Both the position numbers and the translations under genes were made by a program. From contig OZ038320.1 in the NCBI GenBank assembly GCA_964035795.1, positions 19,176,589 to 19,240,588 on the forward strand: a stretch of 64,000 nt of DNA. The letters run 5' to 3'. The notes beneath the pieces are model-generated. The model was not told the DNA's origin. It searched no databases and was given only the letters and a program-made list of their open reading frames with translations. Every line of letters begins with the position of its first letter. Position 1 is the stretch's first letter. The DNA is from Pterobdella sp. o SKG-2022. Taxonomy: Eukaryota > Annelida > Clitellata > Hirudinida > Piscicolidae. Shown here in pieces: positions 48,181 through 61,600 of the stretch.

Positions 48181-49000
48181 TGAAGAAGATTTGCTGTTGC
48201 CAATATATACAAGCTGTCTAAAAATTATTGCTTATACAAAATTAAACTAAATGTTTTTCTAAACTATGTTTTTTAATTAAAAATTTTTAAAATAAAACTG
48301 AATAAGCTATTAAAATAGAATTTTGTAAACATTGAAATAATCTTATAGTTTGAATATAAGACAAAAAAAGTTTTTTGCATGATAGTTGGTTATTCGATGG
48401 AAAAACGAACGCTATTTCAACGCATTGACACGAGTATCTTTTTATCATATAGGGTTAAGGACAGTCGCCTCGCAGCTTTCTAACTTTCAGGATAAACTCT
48501 GGGACTATTTTTAAACATTGATATTTTAATTTCATTAAAGAACAAAATTTTTTGAAAAAAATCTTTAGATTGATAAAAAAAAACTATAGAAGTTTAGTAT
48601 AAAACATTAAAACTTAAGGTCGTCACGATTACTGTAAAATGAAATGCGCAGAAAAGATAAAAATGTAGTATAATATCCATCACAGATTACGATATAAAAC
48701 AAAATGATCATGTGTACAATAAAAAATATTTCAAGTTTCGTTCTCTTCGTCAACGCCAACCTGTAATGTAAGATTTTGCAATAATTATATGAAGCTATGA
48801 AATAAATAAAGATCTACTTGTATTATTTACTTGAATCAATAAATTGATTAAATCTTTTTTTAATGACCAGTTGAAGAAGAATATGTTTCCTTTTAATAAA
48901 TGAATAAATGCCAGCCCCATACTTCTCTTCAAATCCAATCTTTCTGCCTTTGACGACACTGCCCTTTCCGTAACTTCAAAACTCAAGATACTAGATGTAA
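48181..49000. other. Gene-poor region, nothing recognised
   Basis: AT-rich; short frames only, including 48795-49007 on the minus strand without recognisable content. Confidence 0.35.
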
Positions 49001-49660
49001 CTCTCACACCCCAATTTTACACACTTTGTCTCAGATTATACAAGAATCTAACTTTCATCTTCATGCGATCAAACAAGTACGCAAATTCCAACCCTTTAAC
49101 ACTGCCGTTACCTTGACTATATCTTTAGTTCTTTCCAGGCTCGACAATTGCAATTCTTACTTTGCGGACTTCCAAACTTTCTCATTTCTAAGTTGCAATC
49201 TTCATAAAATCAATAGCCAAAAGTGCCCTTCGAGCCGATTACTATTTTTCGTTTCGCGCTAGCCTCAATCGGCATCATTGGTTGCCACACAAAGCGCTCG
49301 TTTTAAGGTTATGTGACTTACCGTTAGCATTCTAGGTTCCAATCAGTCGGCTTATTTAAATAAGCTTCTTTCTATCAGAAAGACTCACGAGTTTCCCAAG
49401 TCTTCGAATTCCGGTTTAATTCTGCATCAACCTGATTCCTTTTACTCATTTTCAGGTCGCTCTTCTTCACACACCGCCCCTCATTTATATTATTTTCTTT
49501 CAATCAGCCTGCGTCTTTCGCTCTTTCTAAAACCCTTTCGCAAGCGTTTAAAAACGTTTATATAGTCACATCCACCTGCCCTAGTTCTTCTGACACCACT
49601 AGCGTTTCTGCAGCAAACCTAGTTTGCAAACTGTGCGCCTCACAAATGAGCTAATAATAA
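49000..49660 (+). mobile_element. Decayed LINE C-terminal fragment
   Basis: The plus strand reads HAIKQVRKFQPFNTAVTLTI, SLVLSRLDNCNSYFADF and, after breaks, short pieces of the jockey/CR1 C-terminal domain with a CT-rich end. It shares the A-x-x-x-SRLDYCNS block with families A and B but is more diverged. It ends about 20 bases before the last MAP3K4 exon, in the opposite orientation. Confidence 0.65.
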
Positions 49661-49680
49661 AAAAATATTCTCTTAATATT

Positions 49681-52600
49681 CTACAAAAGGCACACTGTAT
49701 ATGACGCTTGTGATGTGTAAATTACCTTAACAAAAGAATGCTCGAGTAGTTGTTCCGCTGTCCACCGCTTACGTGGATCAGATTGTAAACAGTGTCCTAC
49801 GAATTCCTTGGCCTCCTTACTTGCAGTGTCAGGAACTTCAGGCACTCCTCCAACACCCACCTTGTATATTATCTGATTTTTTTCTCTCAAGTTTGGCCAA
49901 GGCCTCTGTAAATGCGACATGAAATGAATAATCAACGTTTTTATAAGTAATTTATAAACTTTTCCAGTGAGCATTTGGATGATAACACATCCATAACTCC
50001 ATATATCAGCGGCCCTGCCATATCCTATTTCAGGATTTCTATTTATCACCTCTGGAGCCATGAAAGCTTCAAATGATGAAATTTATTTATTCGTTATATA
50101 TAAATTTTAGAAATTAGAATCAACATAAGTAATGATGAAACTTGTTCATATACCAGGGGTTCCAACAGATTCACTCAATTCGCCAGGCATTGTTTCTTGT
50201 GCTGTCAACTGCACCGAACAACCAAAATCACCCAATTTGATGGAGTGATTATGCATCACAAAAATATTGGCTCCTATTAAGGGTCAATAGTTGAAAAATC
50301 ATATATCATACAGCTGTTCGCGTGCCACAACTATTTTAATAAAGTAAAAGCAATATAATAAACCTTTGATATCTCGATGCACAATGTTGTGTGAATGAAG
50401 GGCATAAATGCCTTGGAGTATGGAGAAGGAATATCTCCTGATTGAAGCTTCGTTGAGTTTTTGTTTTGAAAGATCTTCAATGGTGCCATTATTACAAAAC
50501 TCTGTAAAGAGCAACAACTCATCCTGATGAAATGTCAATACATTCGTTTATTTGCTTATTAAATAATTACTCAAGAATGAAACAAACTTTTGGAGAAAAG
50601 TAAAATGCTGAACTCACAGAAAAAACTTCAGCCCCATAGAAGCGCATTAGTGAAGGATGTGAAACAGACTCTAATATGCGGATTTCCCCTTCTATTTTTT
50701 TCATGCGTTTGTAATCGTTCAAAAACAGTTTCATCTGATTTTGTAAAGAGATGTGAGAATACTTAGAAAAATATATTGTAACTCGAAACCTTACTTGTTT
50801 CATGGCTAACAATTCTCCTGAATCAAGATTAACCACACTGAAAACGTTGCCAAACTGGCCTTTACCTAGAAACCCAAAAGATTTAAAAGTAACTTCATAA
50901 GATAACTCGCGAACAATAATTATGAAGCAGAAAATTTAAAAAAAAGATGAAAAATAGAAAAAAAGTTGATAAATAGTCAAATAAATGGACAAAAAATTAT
51001 GGAAAAATTTTACAGAAACTATAATGATTTTGAAGTCGTTTTGAACAAAGTGTTATTAAGATATTAAGAGAAGAGTATGAAAGATAAAGATATTAATGAT
51101 AAAGTATCAATCAATTTGTTTTAACCCGTTTTTTATTTACTAAGGTCACAAAATCAATAATATTTGAATAGAACGCCGCTCCCCTCTAAATATACAATGT
51201 CGATGCGTGTTTATCATCATTGGTATGAGAAAATGTTTATAAGGATATAGCCCCCAAAAAAAATGTGCTATATATAATAAAAAAAAAATTATGTTAAAAC
51301 CAATATGAGAAACAAAAAAATAAAAATGTTAAAAACCTATTTCGTTTCCTCTTTGCCATTTAAATTTAACCTTCCGGACTTTCAAATCACGACTGAAACT
51401 ATTAGAACTGCGGTTAGTAACTTGGCCAATCTGCTTAGCCGCCAATCTGTTCTTGTCTAGTCTGGCATCTAAGCGATCTATTGCCTTTCTCCATTCCTGT
51501 CTACGTGGCTTGAAAGGTGCTGCAAATAAAAAATATTTCAATTCAAATACTAGAATTGTTGAAAGAATTAATTCTAATAAGTTTTGAGAAATATGATATA
51601 ACTTTAATATGTTTGAACAAATATAACTTTATGCACAAAGATACATACTGGTGGGAGCGAGGGATGGGGAGCTAGAAATGCTGTGGGTAGGTGTGCTTGA
51701 ACGGGTGGGAGAAGTCAGCTGAGCCGACCTTTGAAAACATTCATCAAATATTTAAATGGTAGATAGGTTTAATGAACATTTTTGAGTGCCCTAGAAGCTT
51801 GCCCTGGTATAACAGGAATGATTCATGACTTTAATAAATATGCAAAAAACGAAAATGCTATTTTATTTATGCAAATGTTTTATATATTCAACAAAAATAC
51901 ACAACTAGCATAATATACTGACTGGTTGATGTTAACAAGGGACATTTTACGTTCATGCGCCATATTACCTTGAATAATTAACAAATTGATGTTAAATTTA
52001 ATGGAAAAATATAAGCTCGAAACAAGAATAACATCGGGTGAAATAACTAAAGGATAACTCCCAACCCATTTTTGGACCCACAACGTAACTTGAGCACTTC
52101 AGCACCTTCTGTTTCCAAACCTGAAATAACATCCAAATACAGTGAAATAAAAAATTGAATGAATAATATCGATAATATAACTTTTCAAAGACATCTCATG
52201 TATGTTTTCTATAGCATGCTAAAGTTTTATGATAAGGCTATACTTATCGAAAATTATAGCTTTTCTTTTAAATAAATGTCTCAATCTTCAATTGATGTTT
52301 TTAAAGTTTTAACAATTATATAGTAATAGTTCAATGGAAGATACTTGAAATTCTTCTGCAGACAATCTCATGATGATATCAGTGTTGTTGAAGTCCATTA
52401 AATAGCGCAAAAAGTCGAATCCTTGATAAGCCCACCTACGAGGTAATTCATTAGTATATATATACTAATGAATTATGACAAAGTTGAATTTGTCGAAAAT
52501 TTTAGTTTTTTGAAAAAATATATATATCTAAAATCTCCCTTATTTTACGATAAAAATCAAGAAAATTGAATTAAAAAAAATATACATAAGATGCTCCTAA

Positions 52601-55600
52601 AAAATTTCAAATACTATCTTTTTTTAATACCATAGTTAAAGTTAAAGCAGAAAACATTGAATATGCCTAAAAAAGTATCATTAATTATAACTACTAAATT
52701 TTTTTTTCGATTATTGTATGGCAACTAGTTCGGTTTTGTAGGGTTAATGAGAAGAATGAAAAGCCATCTATCTCCGTAATGGCATGATTCTCACCGCAGT
52801 TTGAACCCACGTCCTTTGGAATAGGACTCTGCAAAAGTCATCCATTGGGAAGCGAATTGAATCATCCTTTTACTCATTTCTGCTTTTCGCTGGCCAGATA
52901 TCAGTCGATATACTTCTTTGTGATACTTTTGGGTAGTGAAAAATAAATATAAATGAATCTTTAATAATTTTTGAAAAAAATATATTAACTAGCAATAAAT
53001 TTTAAGTTATATCAAAACTTAAACAAAGAAATAAATTACAGTTTAAAGAATAATCTAATTATTAATTATATGCCATGATAAACTCATAAAATTTGAATCT
53101 AATAATGACTGTTGAAATGTTAAAACCACCAACCTCGAAACCAAAGGTATAACAATAGTTGATAAGGTCTTTGTTGGTTCTTGATAAATTTTCTGAGCTG
53201 TGCACAGCCATTGGTATATTTTCAAAATCTACACAACCAAATGTTTTAGTGATATTGTTCAAGCCAACAGCCAGACTTGCTTGCAGGTCCATGATCGATG
53301 ACTGCAAAGTATTTCACTATCAATAATTATTATGTTTATGAACATGAAACGCTTTGTTTTTCTGGCTTAAGTATTGCAAAATTATCAGTATTGAAACCGG
53401 TATTATCAAAAAAATCGTAACATGAAAACTGAGGAATACGTCAAATTTCTGTGTTTATATAACCATTGACCTCATTAATACATGAGGTTATGTCAAAAAA
53501 TGCCTATATGTAAAAGGAATTCCAAATCCATATGCGCTTTCCTAATGATATAAGATTTCAGGTTTCTGTTCACTGGGCTTTTGTGTTAGCTTTTAGTTTT
53601 CTTGTTTTTTTAAACTTCAAAATGAGACAAATTTCATATATATAAATTGGTATAAAAAAATTTTCTATAAGTTTTTCTTTATCCTAAATAACTAGTTAAT
53701 GAACAAATTTTAAAAATCGATAACGGATATTTATAGTTTAAAAATTATCTCAAAAACTTTACTAATGAGTTATGATGAGGTTTAATAAATAATAATAATA
53801 ATATCCATATTAGATTATACTGCTGTAGGCGTCCCAGTAGCTGGGGTATACAGCAGTCGGTTAATACACTTTTTTCACTCAGCTCTATTGAGTGGATCCA
53901 CATTTTCCAGGCCATAGGATTCCATATTCTTTTCAACACAACTCAAACAAGTTTTTTCTCCAGGCAGAGGAAGTTCGAGCACGTCTTTGATACACTAAAG
54001 TCTCACGTGACTATACCAACGAAGACGACGGCTCTAAAGCCGCGTCCTTATGTCTGGGATTTTGAGTTTTGTGAGGAAAACTGATGATGGACTTCTGTCC
54101 TTTGGCTTAACGCCCCATATCCAGTGGATCATAGACCTATCGTTGCGCTGTAGCCTTTGCAAAACAGCAACTGTTGGAGCTCAGTTTTCACTGTCATATA
54201 ACAAGGCAGAACGAACACAAGATGTGCAAATTATACACATCTTGTGTGCGTTCTGCCTTGTTATAGAAAACTGGGCTCCAACAGTTGCTGTTTTGCAGTT
54301 TGTTCAAGTGATCAAAAATTTTACTTTTGATGGAATCAATAAATGTATCTGAAAGTTGATTTATTTAGAATACTTTAAAAATTCACGAATTATATGAATT
54401 AAGGTATATGAGATGTCTATAAAAAATTCAACTTCTCCAACTTCTTCCAGACCTATGTGCCAAAAACTTGAGAAAAACCTGATTAAAGAAATGCTTCAAA
54501 ATTTTGAGCAGCTTTTGAAATGCTTGCAACTGTCAAACTTAATTTTCGCCATTATAATTTACGTCCGGATATTTTTAAGCGAATAAGTGTTTGCAGAACA
54601 AAAACTGGCCAAGCTATTAATATTATTGTTGCAAAAAATGACATGCGAGATAGCAGACAAACTACTGATATTTGAAAGGTATGCTTCATAAGTAAACAGT
54701 AACCTTCAGTTCATTAAGGGATTCAACGATGGACTGATGACATGAGACTTGCTCATCAACCAACTTGACATCTCCTCTGACACAGTCTTCAAGGGTCCTT
54801 CTGCACAGATGTAACTTACTCGAATGAACAGCAACCAATATCAACTTCTCCACCTGGTTTTTAAACCAAAGCGTCAAAAAGTTTGAAATTATATTACATT
54901 GAAAAAAAATTAATGAGAATTAAATAGAAGGCTCATTACTTCTACATGAGCTAGAGCAATGGTAGCTTCAGCATTTGGATCTATTTTGACCTGGAAGTAC
55001 AAAGTTCAATAAAATCAGGACAATTATACTATGCCTTAATTGAAAAATGAGCATTAAGATGAATATAGATAAATTGAAAAGCATTTGAACCTGAGCTCCA
55101 TCCCATTGTAATGGCTCCCCTGTAGGTGACCTCAAGTCATTCTTATTCATGAACACCAAATAGTTGTTGTACTGATTACATTTTCGCTGCCAATTAATAC
55201 CAGTTTTAAATGATTATACAGAATGATGGTTTGATGATACATTGAAATTAAAAAATAATCCTTGAAAACTAAGGCATAAAATATGTAACCGACCATGCGC
55301 ATAAAAGTTTCTGAGCTGATGTTGAGGGATTGAAAGGCAATTTTTTCAAATTTTTTATTTCTGTCATCTTTTAGCTCACTATCACTATCATGACTCAGAA
55401 ATCTCACTTTCCCTTGGGTTTCATCTTTTTTAGAATCATGAATTTGCGAATTATTTTTGTCACTTTTTTGTTTTTTATTTTTTTTGTTGGTATACTTATA
55501 ATTAACATTCTTTGCTTGGTCTTTTTTATTCTTGTTAAGGTCCAAGATATTCTTATCTTTGGTACATGTAACATCAAGAGAATGTTTGTAAGGAATATGT

Positions 55601-58600
55601 GGCACCCTATTGTCTGAACCTTTGGTGGAATCTTTCAAAAAGTCATCCCCAACGCTACTGAGCGGATCTCCGTAAATATCGAAGTTGTATGACAAGTTAT
55701 AATCACCGTGGTCGTCGTCAAAGTGCTCATCACTGCAACAGGCCACGTTGAGAAGATGACAAGCCAAATTGTAATCGTTTGCCACCTTCTCAGGAGCAAA
55801 TATAACGTAACTCAGCTTTTGCCCTGTGATGATCTGTCAAGTAAGGTTCCAAAATAAAGAATTCAATGATATATCATTAAACACGAAATATGACAAGGCA
55901 TTAAAAATGGTATATGGTAATGATAGATCATTAAACACGGATGGTGAAAATTATACAATAAACCAGATTTTTATGTGGAGGTATTTAAAAATTAAGTTTT
56001 CATATCAATTTAAAAAAACTGTTTGAAACTGTCAGTTTCGAAATAAGCTTAAAATGCTTACAAAGATAATATGTTTTGGAAAAACTAAATCAGCCTATGA
56101 AAAACATTTTTCGATAAAACTTGTTAATAGAAGAGAAAAACCCATGTAAAAATTTTAAAACATTGGTCTGAGGCGTTAAGGGCATTAGTTATTACAAGTT
56201 TACCAATTAGTTATATTATGTTTGCATTTAGGTAGAATAAAATTTAAAATTCGTATTATATTTCATATAATCGAATCCTTATATTAAAGTCAAATGTGTT
56301 GAATTTTATTAATCTGTTTTCATATTAAAATAGAAATCTTATAAAATATTAGTTTAAAAGAACATTGGTTTGGTCTTTGAAAGATGCAACCAAAGTAAAT
56401 ACAGAGAGGCACAGATGTAGATGTAAAACTATGAAGATAATCATTAATGAACCTTGTCTCTAAACTGAGCTTGTTATATTTTATTCTAAAAATAAAATTG
56501 CTTTTATGGTTTGAAATGTCTAAAAAAACTGAAAATAACAAAAAAAAAATAAATAAGAAAGTAAATTAAAAATGAAACGACATAAAAAGCTTCCTACTTC
56601 TACATGGTTGGTGATTTTGAGGTCTTGGAGGAGGTTCTGCACTGGCACCACAACTTCATACTGACTCATCACTTCTAAGTCCTGAGGCAGAGTAAAAAAA
56701 CACTTGTAAAGCTTTCATAATTTTAAGAAATTTTTTTAATAAAATTTAGTGAGTTATTTAAAAACGAATTGTTCATTTGACTTGTTTTAAACACTATTTG
56801 ATAATTTAATTCCCGTATATATGATTAGATTGATATGAAATCATCACTTACATTTTTAATCATCTTAGCAAACAACACAGTTCTCAATGAACTGTCTTTC
56901 GCTTCATTGAAATGACCTTTGAGCTCTCTTCCTAACTGCAACAGACGATGCCTATGGATTTGAATACTTTTTGTAAGATGTACAATGATAACGTAAATTC
57001 TTAAATGACCTCAATGAGCTTGAAAGCGCAATGCTTATTGAATGGAATTTTAAATTATCGAAATTATTAATGGAAATGTTTTAAAACCTGAACAAACTAG
57101 TTTTGCTTCTGTGTTTAGTTCTGGATGAATTGTCATCATCATAGTCATCATCATCAACCTCTTCTCCATCAATGTCAACAATATCGTCTTCTTCATCTAC
57201 ATCTACGTCAACATCTTCTTCTTCGTCTTCTATAGCACCCTCTTCATACCTCATCAATTTATTACTGCAATCATCTATTCCAGAACTGAGAATATCAGAA
57301 ATATACTTGAGCAAACTGCTTGTCATTGAGCTGAGCGAAATATAAATGAATTTTTAAAAAAAGAAAATGAATTACGATAAGATTGTACTTATCGAGAAAT
57401 TTAGTTTTTGTTGAACAATAAATGTATCTGAAATTTCCTCATTATGAAAAAAAATAAAAACAAATTGAAAAAAAAAACTCAATTGTAAACAGATAAAACG
57501 TAAATTTTTTCAACTTAATCACTTGAAACTGAACAACAAATAAATTCCAAAAGATCGAAAAAATATTGAAAAGTATGTTAAAAAGATATGAATGAATGCA
57601 AATCACTATGCTTCAAATCTACTCTTGTATCACGTGGAATGCCCTACTCATTTTAAATGTCCTATAAAAGGTGAAATAATTAGCATAATATCTTGAAAAG
57701 CTCAAAGTTCTAATAACTCAGTATAAAAGGCAGACCACCATTGCAACTACGCACAAAGAACACACGAACCAGAATTTGTTTCCAGCATCAGCCTCCCCGT
57801 TGTGGATGTGTCTGCAAATTTCCTTACAAAACTTCCACTCCCTCCCCATGAAATCCTACAAAAAAACAACTAACAAGTTTTTTTAGTAGAAAAAATATTC
57901 AACCCCTGAAAAATAAAATTTTGAATTTTTTGGATTTCCAATTACTAAAAAAATTCCATTTGAACTTATCATAAATATCAAAAATATTAATAGCTATCCA
58001 AGAACGATAAAAAAATAAGATAATGAAGAAATTAGCTTATTCAGAAGTTTGATCATTAAAAAAACTCGTTATAAAAGGATTAAAAAACAAAAGGGAAAAC
58101 CTTGAGTTGTCTAGACATGCAAGACACTTCTTGTAGGTATGAAGTGAATTGGTTCATATAATCAAAGTATATCTGAAAAGATCATTATAAATTTCTTTTA
58201 TGAAATAAAATATTCTTCAAGATTCAATAAAAGTCACGATATTGATATTTAATGAAAGGTCGAATGAGCATTGATCTTGTTACTTTGAGCATCTTCATGA
58301 GACTATCCTCAAACTTCTCCATCTCTCTCTCATGCAACTCTCCGCATTTGAGATCCTTTATCAGATGTGTGTAGAATATTTTTGTTGAGACAGAAGCCCT
58401 CAATATTTCCTTGCATTGTTTGATCAACTACATTTGGATAATTTAGATATTTTATAATAGGTATATTTTAAAGCTTCCAATTATTATTCTAAATCAGTGA
58501 CATATAAACATTTCTTGAAAACATTATGCAACAGACTGGTTTGAGGCTTTCAATTGATGAGTTGATCCTCGGCTGTTGATCAAGCCTCATCTTCAAACCT

Positions 58601-61600
58601 TTCAAATGATTTTATTAAACTCATCATCATCTCATTTTAACAGCCATTATCTTCTGCTTTTTCAAGGAGTCATGGATTTTTTTCCATGACTTGTTGGGCC
58701 AAAAATTTTGATTTCTGATAAAAATTCATTGTCGAAAAAAATTTAATTAAGCATTTAAAAAGAAAAAGATACTATTAAAATTGCTTTTATAAGCCCTACC
58801 ATCATAAAGAAAAAAAAGTTCATTAAAATAATTGATGAAATATTTTTTAAAAAGTTATAGACCTTCATGCATAATATCGAGGAGAACTTTTGACAGGAAG
58901 AGGTAGAAGCTCTTGAAGGAAGGCAAACCCATAGAAGCCATGCATGCCTTCAAGTCACCATGCATGGCTTGGTCATTTTCCGATACATTCATTCCTTGTG
59001 ATCTTCTTATCAGAACTTCATCCATTTCACATTCTTCAATCTTTTTGTTCAAACTTTCTATATCTTCGGCTTCAGCTTTGATATTCAACTCTTTCATGTT
59101 TTTAAATATGGCAACCTTCTTACAACTATCTTCTGAGTTAGATGGGCTTTCAACAAGCACTTCAAATTTAGCTGTATTCACAAAAAAATTGGAATCAAAA
59201 CCCTTAAAGATTTTGATAAAAAACACAAAATAAATAACTTGATTGATTATTTTCTTTAATGACTTTGGCATCTTCATCAACATTGCCCCCATCAAGCATA
59301 TCAAGCACCAAGCGACTCCTTGTCAATGTCCTATCCAATAAGTTCCTCAATCTTCTGCATAAATCTCTGACCTCCGATGTTTTTAGTGATCTGTCTACAA
59401 ACTTCCTGCAATATATTCAAACCTTTAGTAAATAATTAAATTTTTCATAAAATTTTAAGGAAAAGTCAAAAATTAGACATCAATGAAGTCATTAAAAATT
59501 AAGCTTTTGAAGATCATGAAGAGTAGGGATAACAAATAGGTAATCAGAGTTTTCAACCATGATATTTTTGAATGCGCAGAATTAAATAAAAAAATCAAAG
59601 ATAAAGTAAATTTTTGAAACTAAGTAAATAACTACCTGTAATCATGAAAAAATAATTACTTAATAAAAATTCATTTAAAAAATTTTAAATAGAAGAATCA
59701 AAAATGTAGTTGGAAAAAATGTCTATTCCTTAAATATTATTCAAGGAAATTATGATAATAAAATTCACCTATAAAATGATGTGGACGAAGTAGAAAGAAC
59801 TTCAAAAGAGTCTGAGCTGAGAAGTGAGGTTTTGGATGACGTGGAGGTCAACTTGCCAAAACTTTTGAGATTTTTGTTTTCTGCATTACTTTTATTTAAT
59901 ATTTCTTTTTGTGAAAGATTTTCGGATGGTAAATATACTGTACTTTCTCTTGAATACTCGCTTTCATTTTCTTCAAAATCTTCATCAATAACCAAACTCC
60001 CTCTATTTGAAACATTAAAAAAATCTAAAATATCAAGGTTGTTGTTGAAATTATCGTTAAGAACACCGGAATTCCTATTAATAAAATAATTGTCACTACT
60101 CAGTTTGCTACTCTGTCTACTTATTGACTGCAAAAACCGTTCAGAAGATCGGTTTTTGAGAATACTAAGAAGTTTACTTAGCTGACCAAGTTCCACACAC
60201 CACCAAAGAGAAAAATCATTAGGTTTGTCTGCCTCTTTAACATGAGCTGAAGTTACCAATTCATATACATACCTGATATACTGTACCAAATCTAGAGTAG
60301 TATCATACCATAAATGTATGCATGTAAGTCTAGTTTGCAAATCAGTTTCTGTATATTGGGGGCGATCCTTTTGTAGACTCTTATCATTAGGATACAAGCT
60401 TTGCACCCATTCAATTTGATCGACAACATGGGATACCTGTGTGGCTGCTTCAATAAAAATATTTATCTCCTTGCCAAGACAAGTTCCAATAATATTTTTA
60501 CAATTGGAAGGAAGAAATTGATTGGAAGAAAAGCTTGATAAAGAGTTTGTAAATTTTGGAGAATGTGGTGGCGATGAAATAAAAGTAGAATTTGGGTATG
60601 ACATAGCTAAAGGATGCATTGGAGATTGTAATGCATGATTAATTAAAGATGGTTCTGCAGATACTAAAAACAATGGAGAAGGGTCGCAAGAAATTATATT
60701 ATGGCTTTCACAACTGCACGCACTCACAAAATTTATTTGTTGAGATTTGGAAATCCTGTTAAAGTTAGGGCACAATAGTTTTAAACTTTTATATAAAATG
60801 AATAAATTTGATAAAATTATAGTTTTAAGAGCTTTTACTTGAAGTCCATGATTTTATTCAGAACACCAGGAACAGCTTTTCGTTGAAAATCGAGCATAAC
60901 ATCTTGTTTACTGGATGGGACTCCATTAATACAAGCCTTTAAAATTTTTATCAATTTATATTATAACTTTGATTTATGCACGTAACGGTTGGGTTTGAAT
61001 TTTCTCTAAAAATTCAAAATTTGTCTGCAACAAGTTAACTCTTAATAAAAACCTTACTTTTACTTTACTTCTGCTAAAATCTTAATTTTACTTACAAGTT
61101 AATAAGCACAAGATAAACATCAAAACACTAAAATTTAATTGAGCTTAGCGACATTCAACGTGGGAGGATTATCAGCCTACCATAAAAATATAAACCTACT
61201 GGAAAATTTGGTAAAGTAAAAAAAGGAAGATCATTGCTCTGCAAGAAACGAAGGCTGACAAGGAAGAATGGCTTACAAGTGCGGGTTACAAAGTCATATT
61301 CCATAAACACTAACAAATACACTAGGGGCTTGGGTTCACGCTCAACTCACAAATGTGGAGTTTGTCACCGTGTGTGACCGAAATTTTGCAGCAGTTCTTG
61401 AGCCATTTATACCGCCAAACATACAAAACTAGTTTTTATAAATGTCTGTGCCCACCACGGTAAAGGTAAGATAGATAATGTTTTAGAAATAGAAAACATG
61501 TAAAATATGATAGAAAAATATAAGGAACGAATTCAAACACTTTATTTTGGTAATGCTTGGAAACTTCAATAGCAAAATGGGCTGAATTGTCAAGAACCTT

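Noticed and set aside
55390..55617. Plus-strand hydrophobic open frame
   Set aside because: Antisense shadow of the Lys/Asn-rich MAP3K4 exon 55294-55833.
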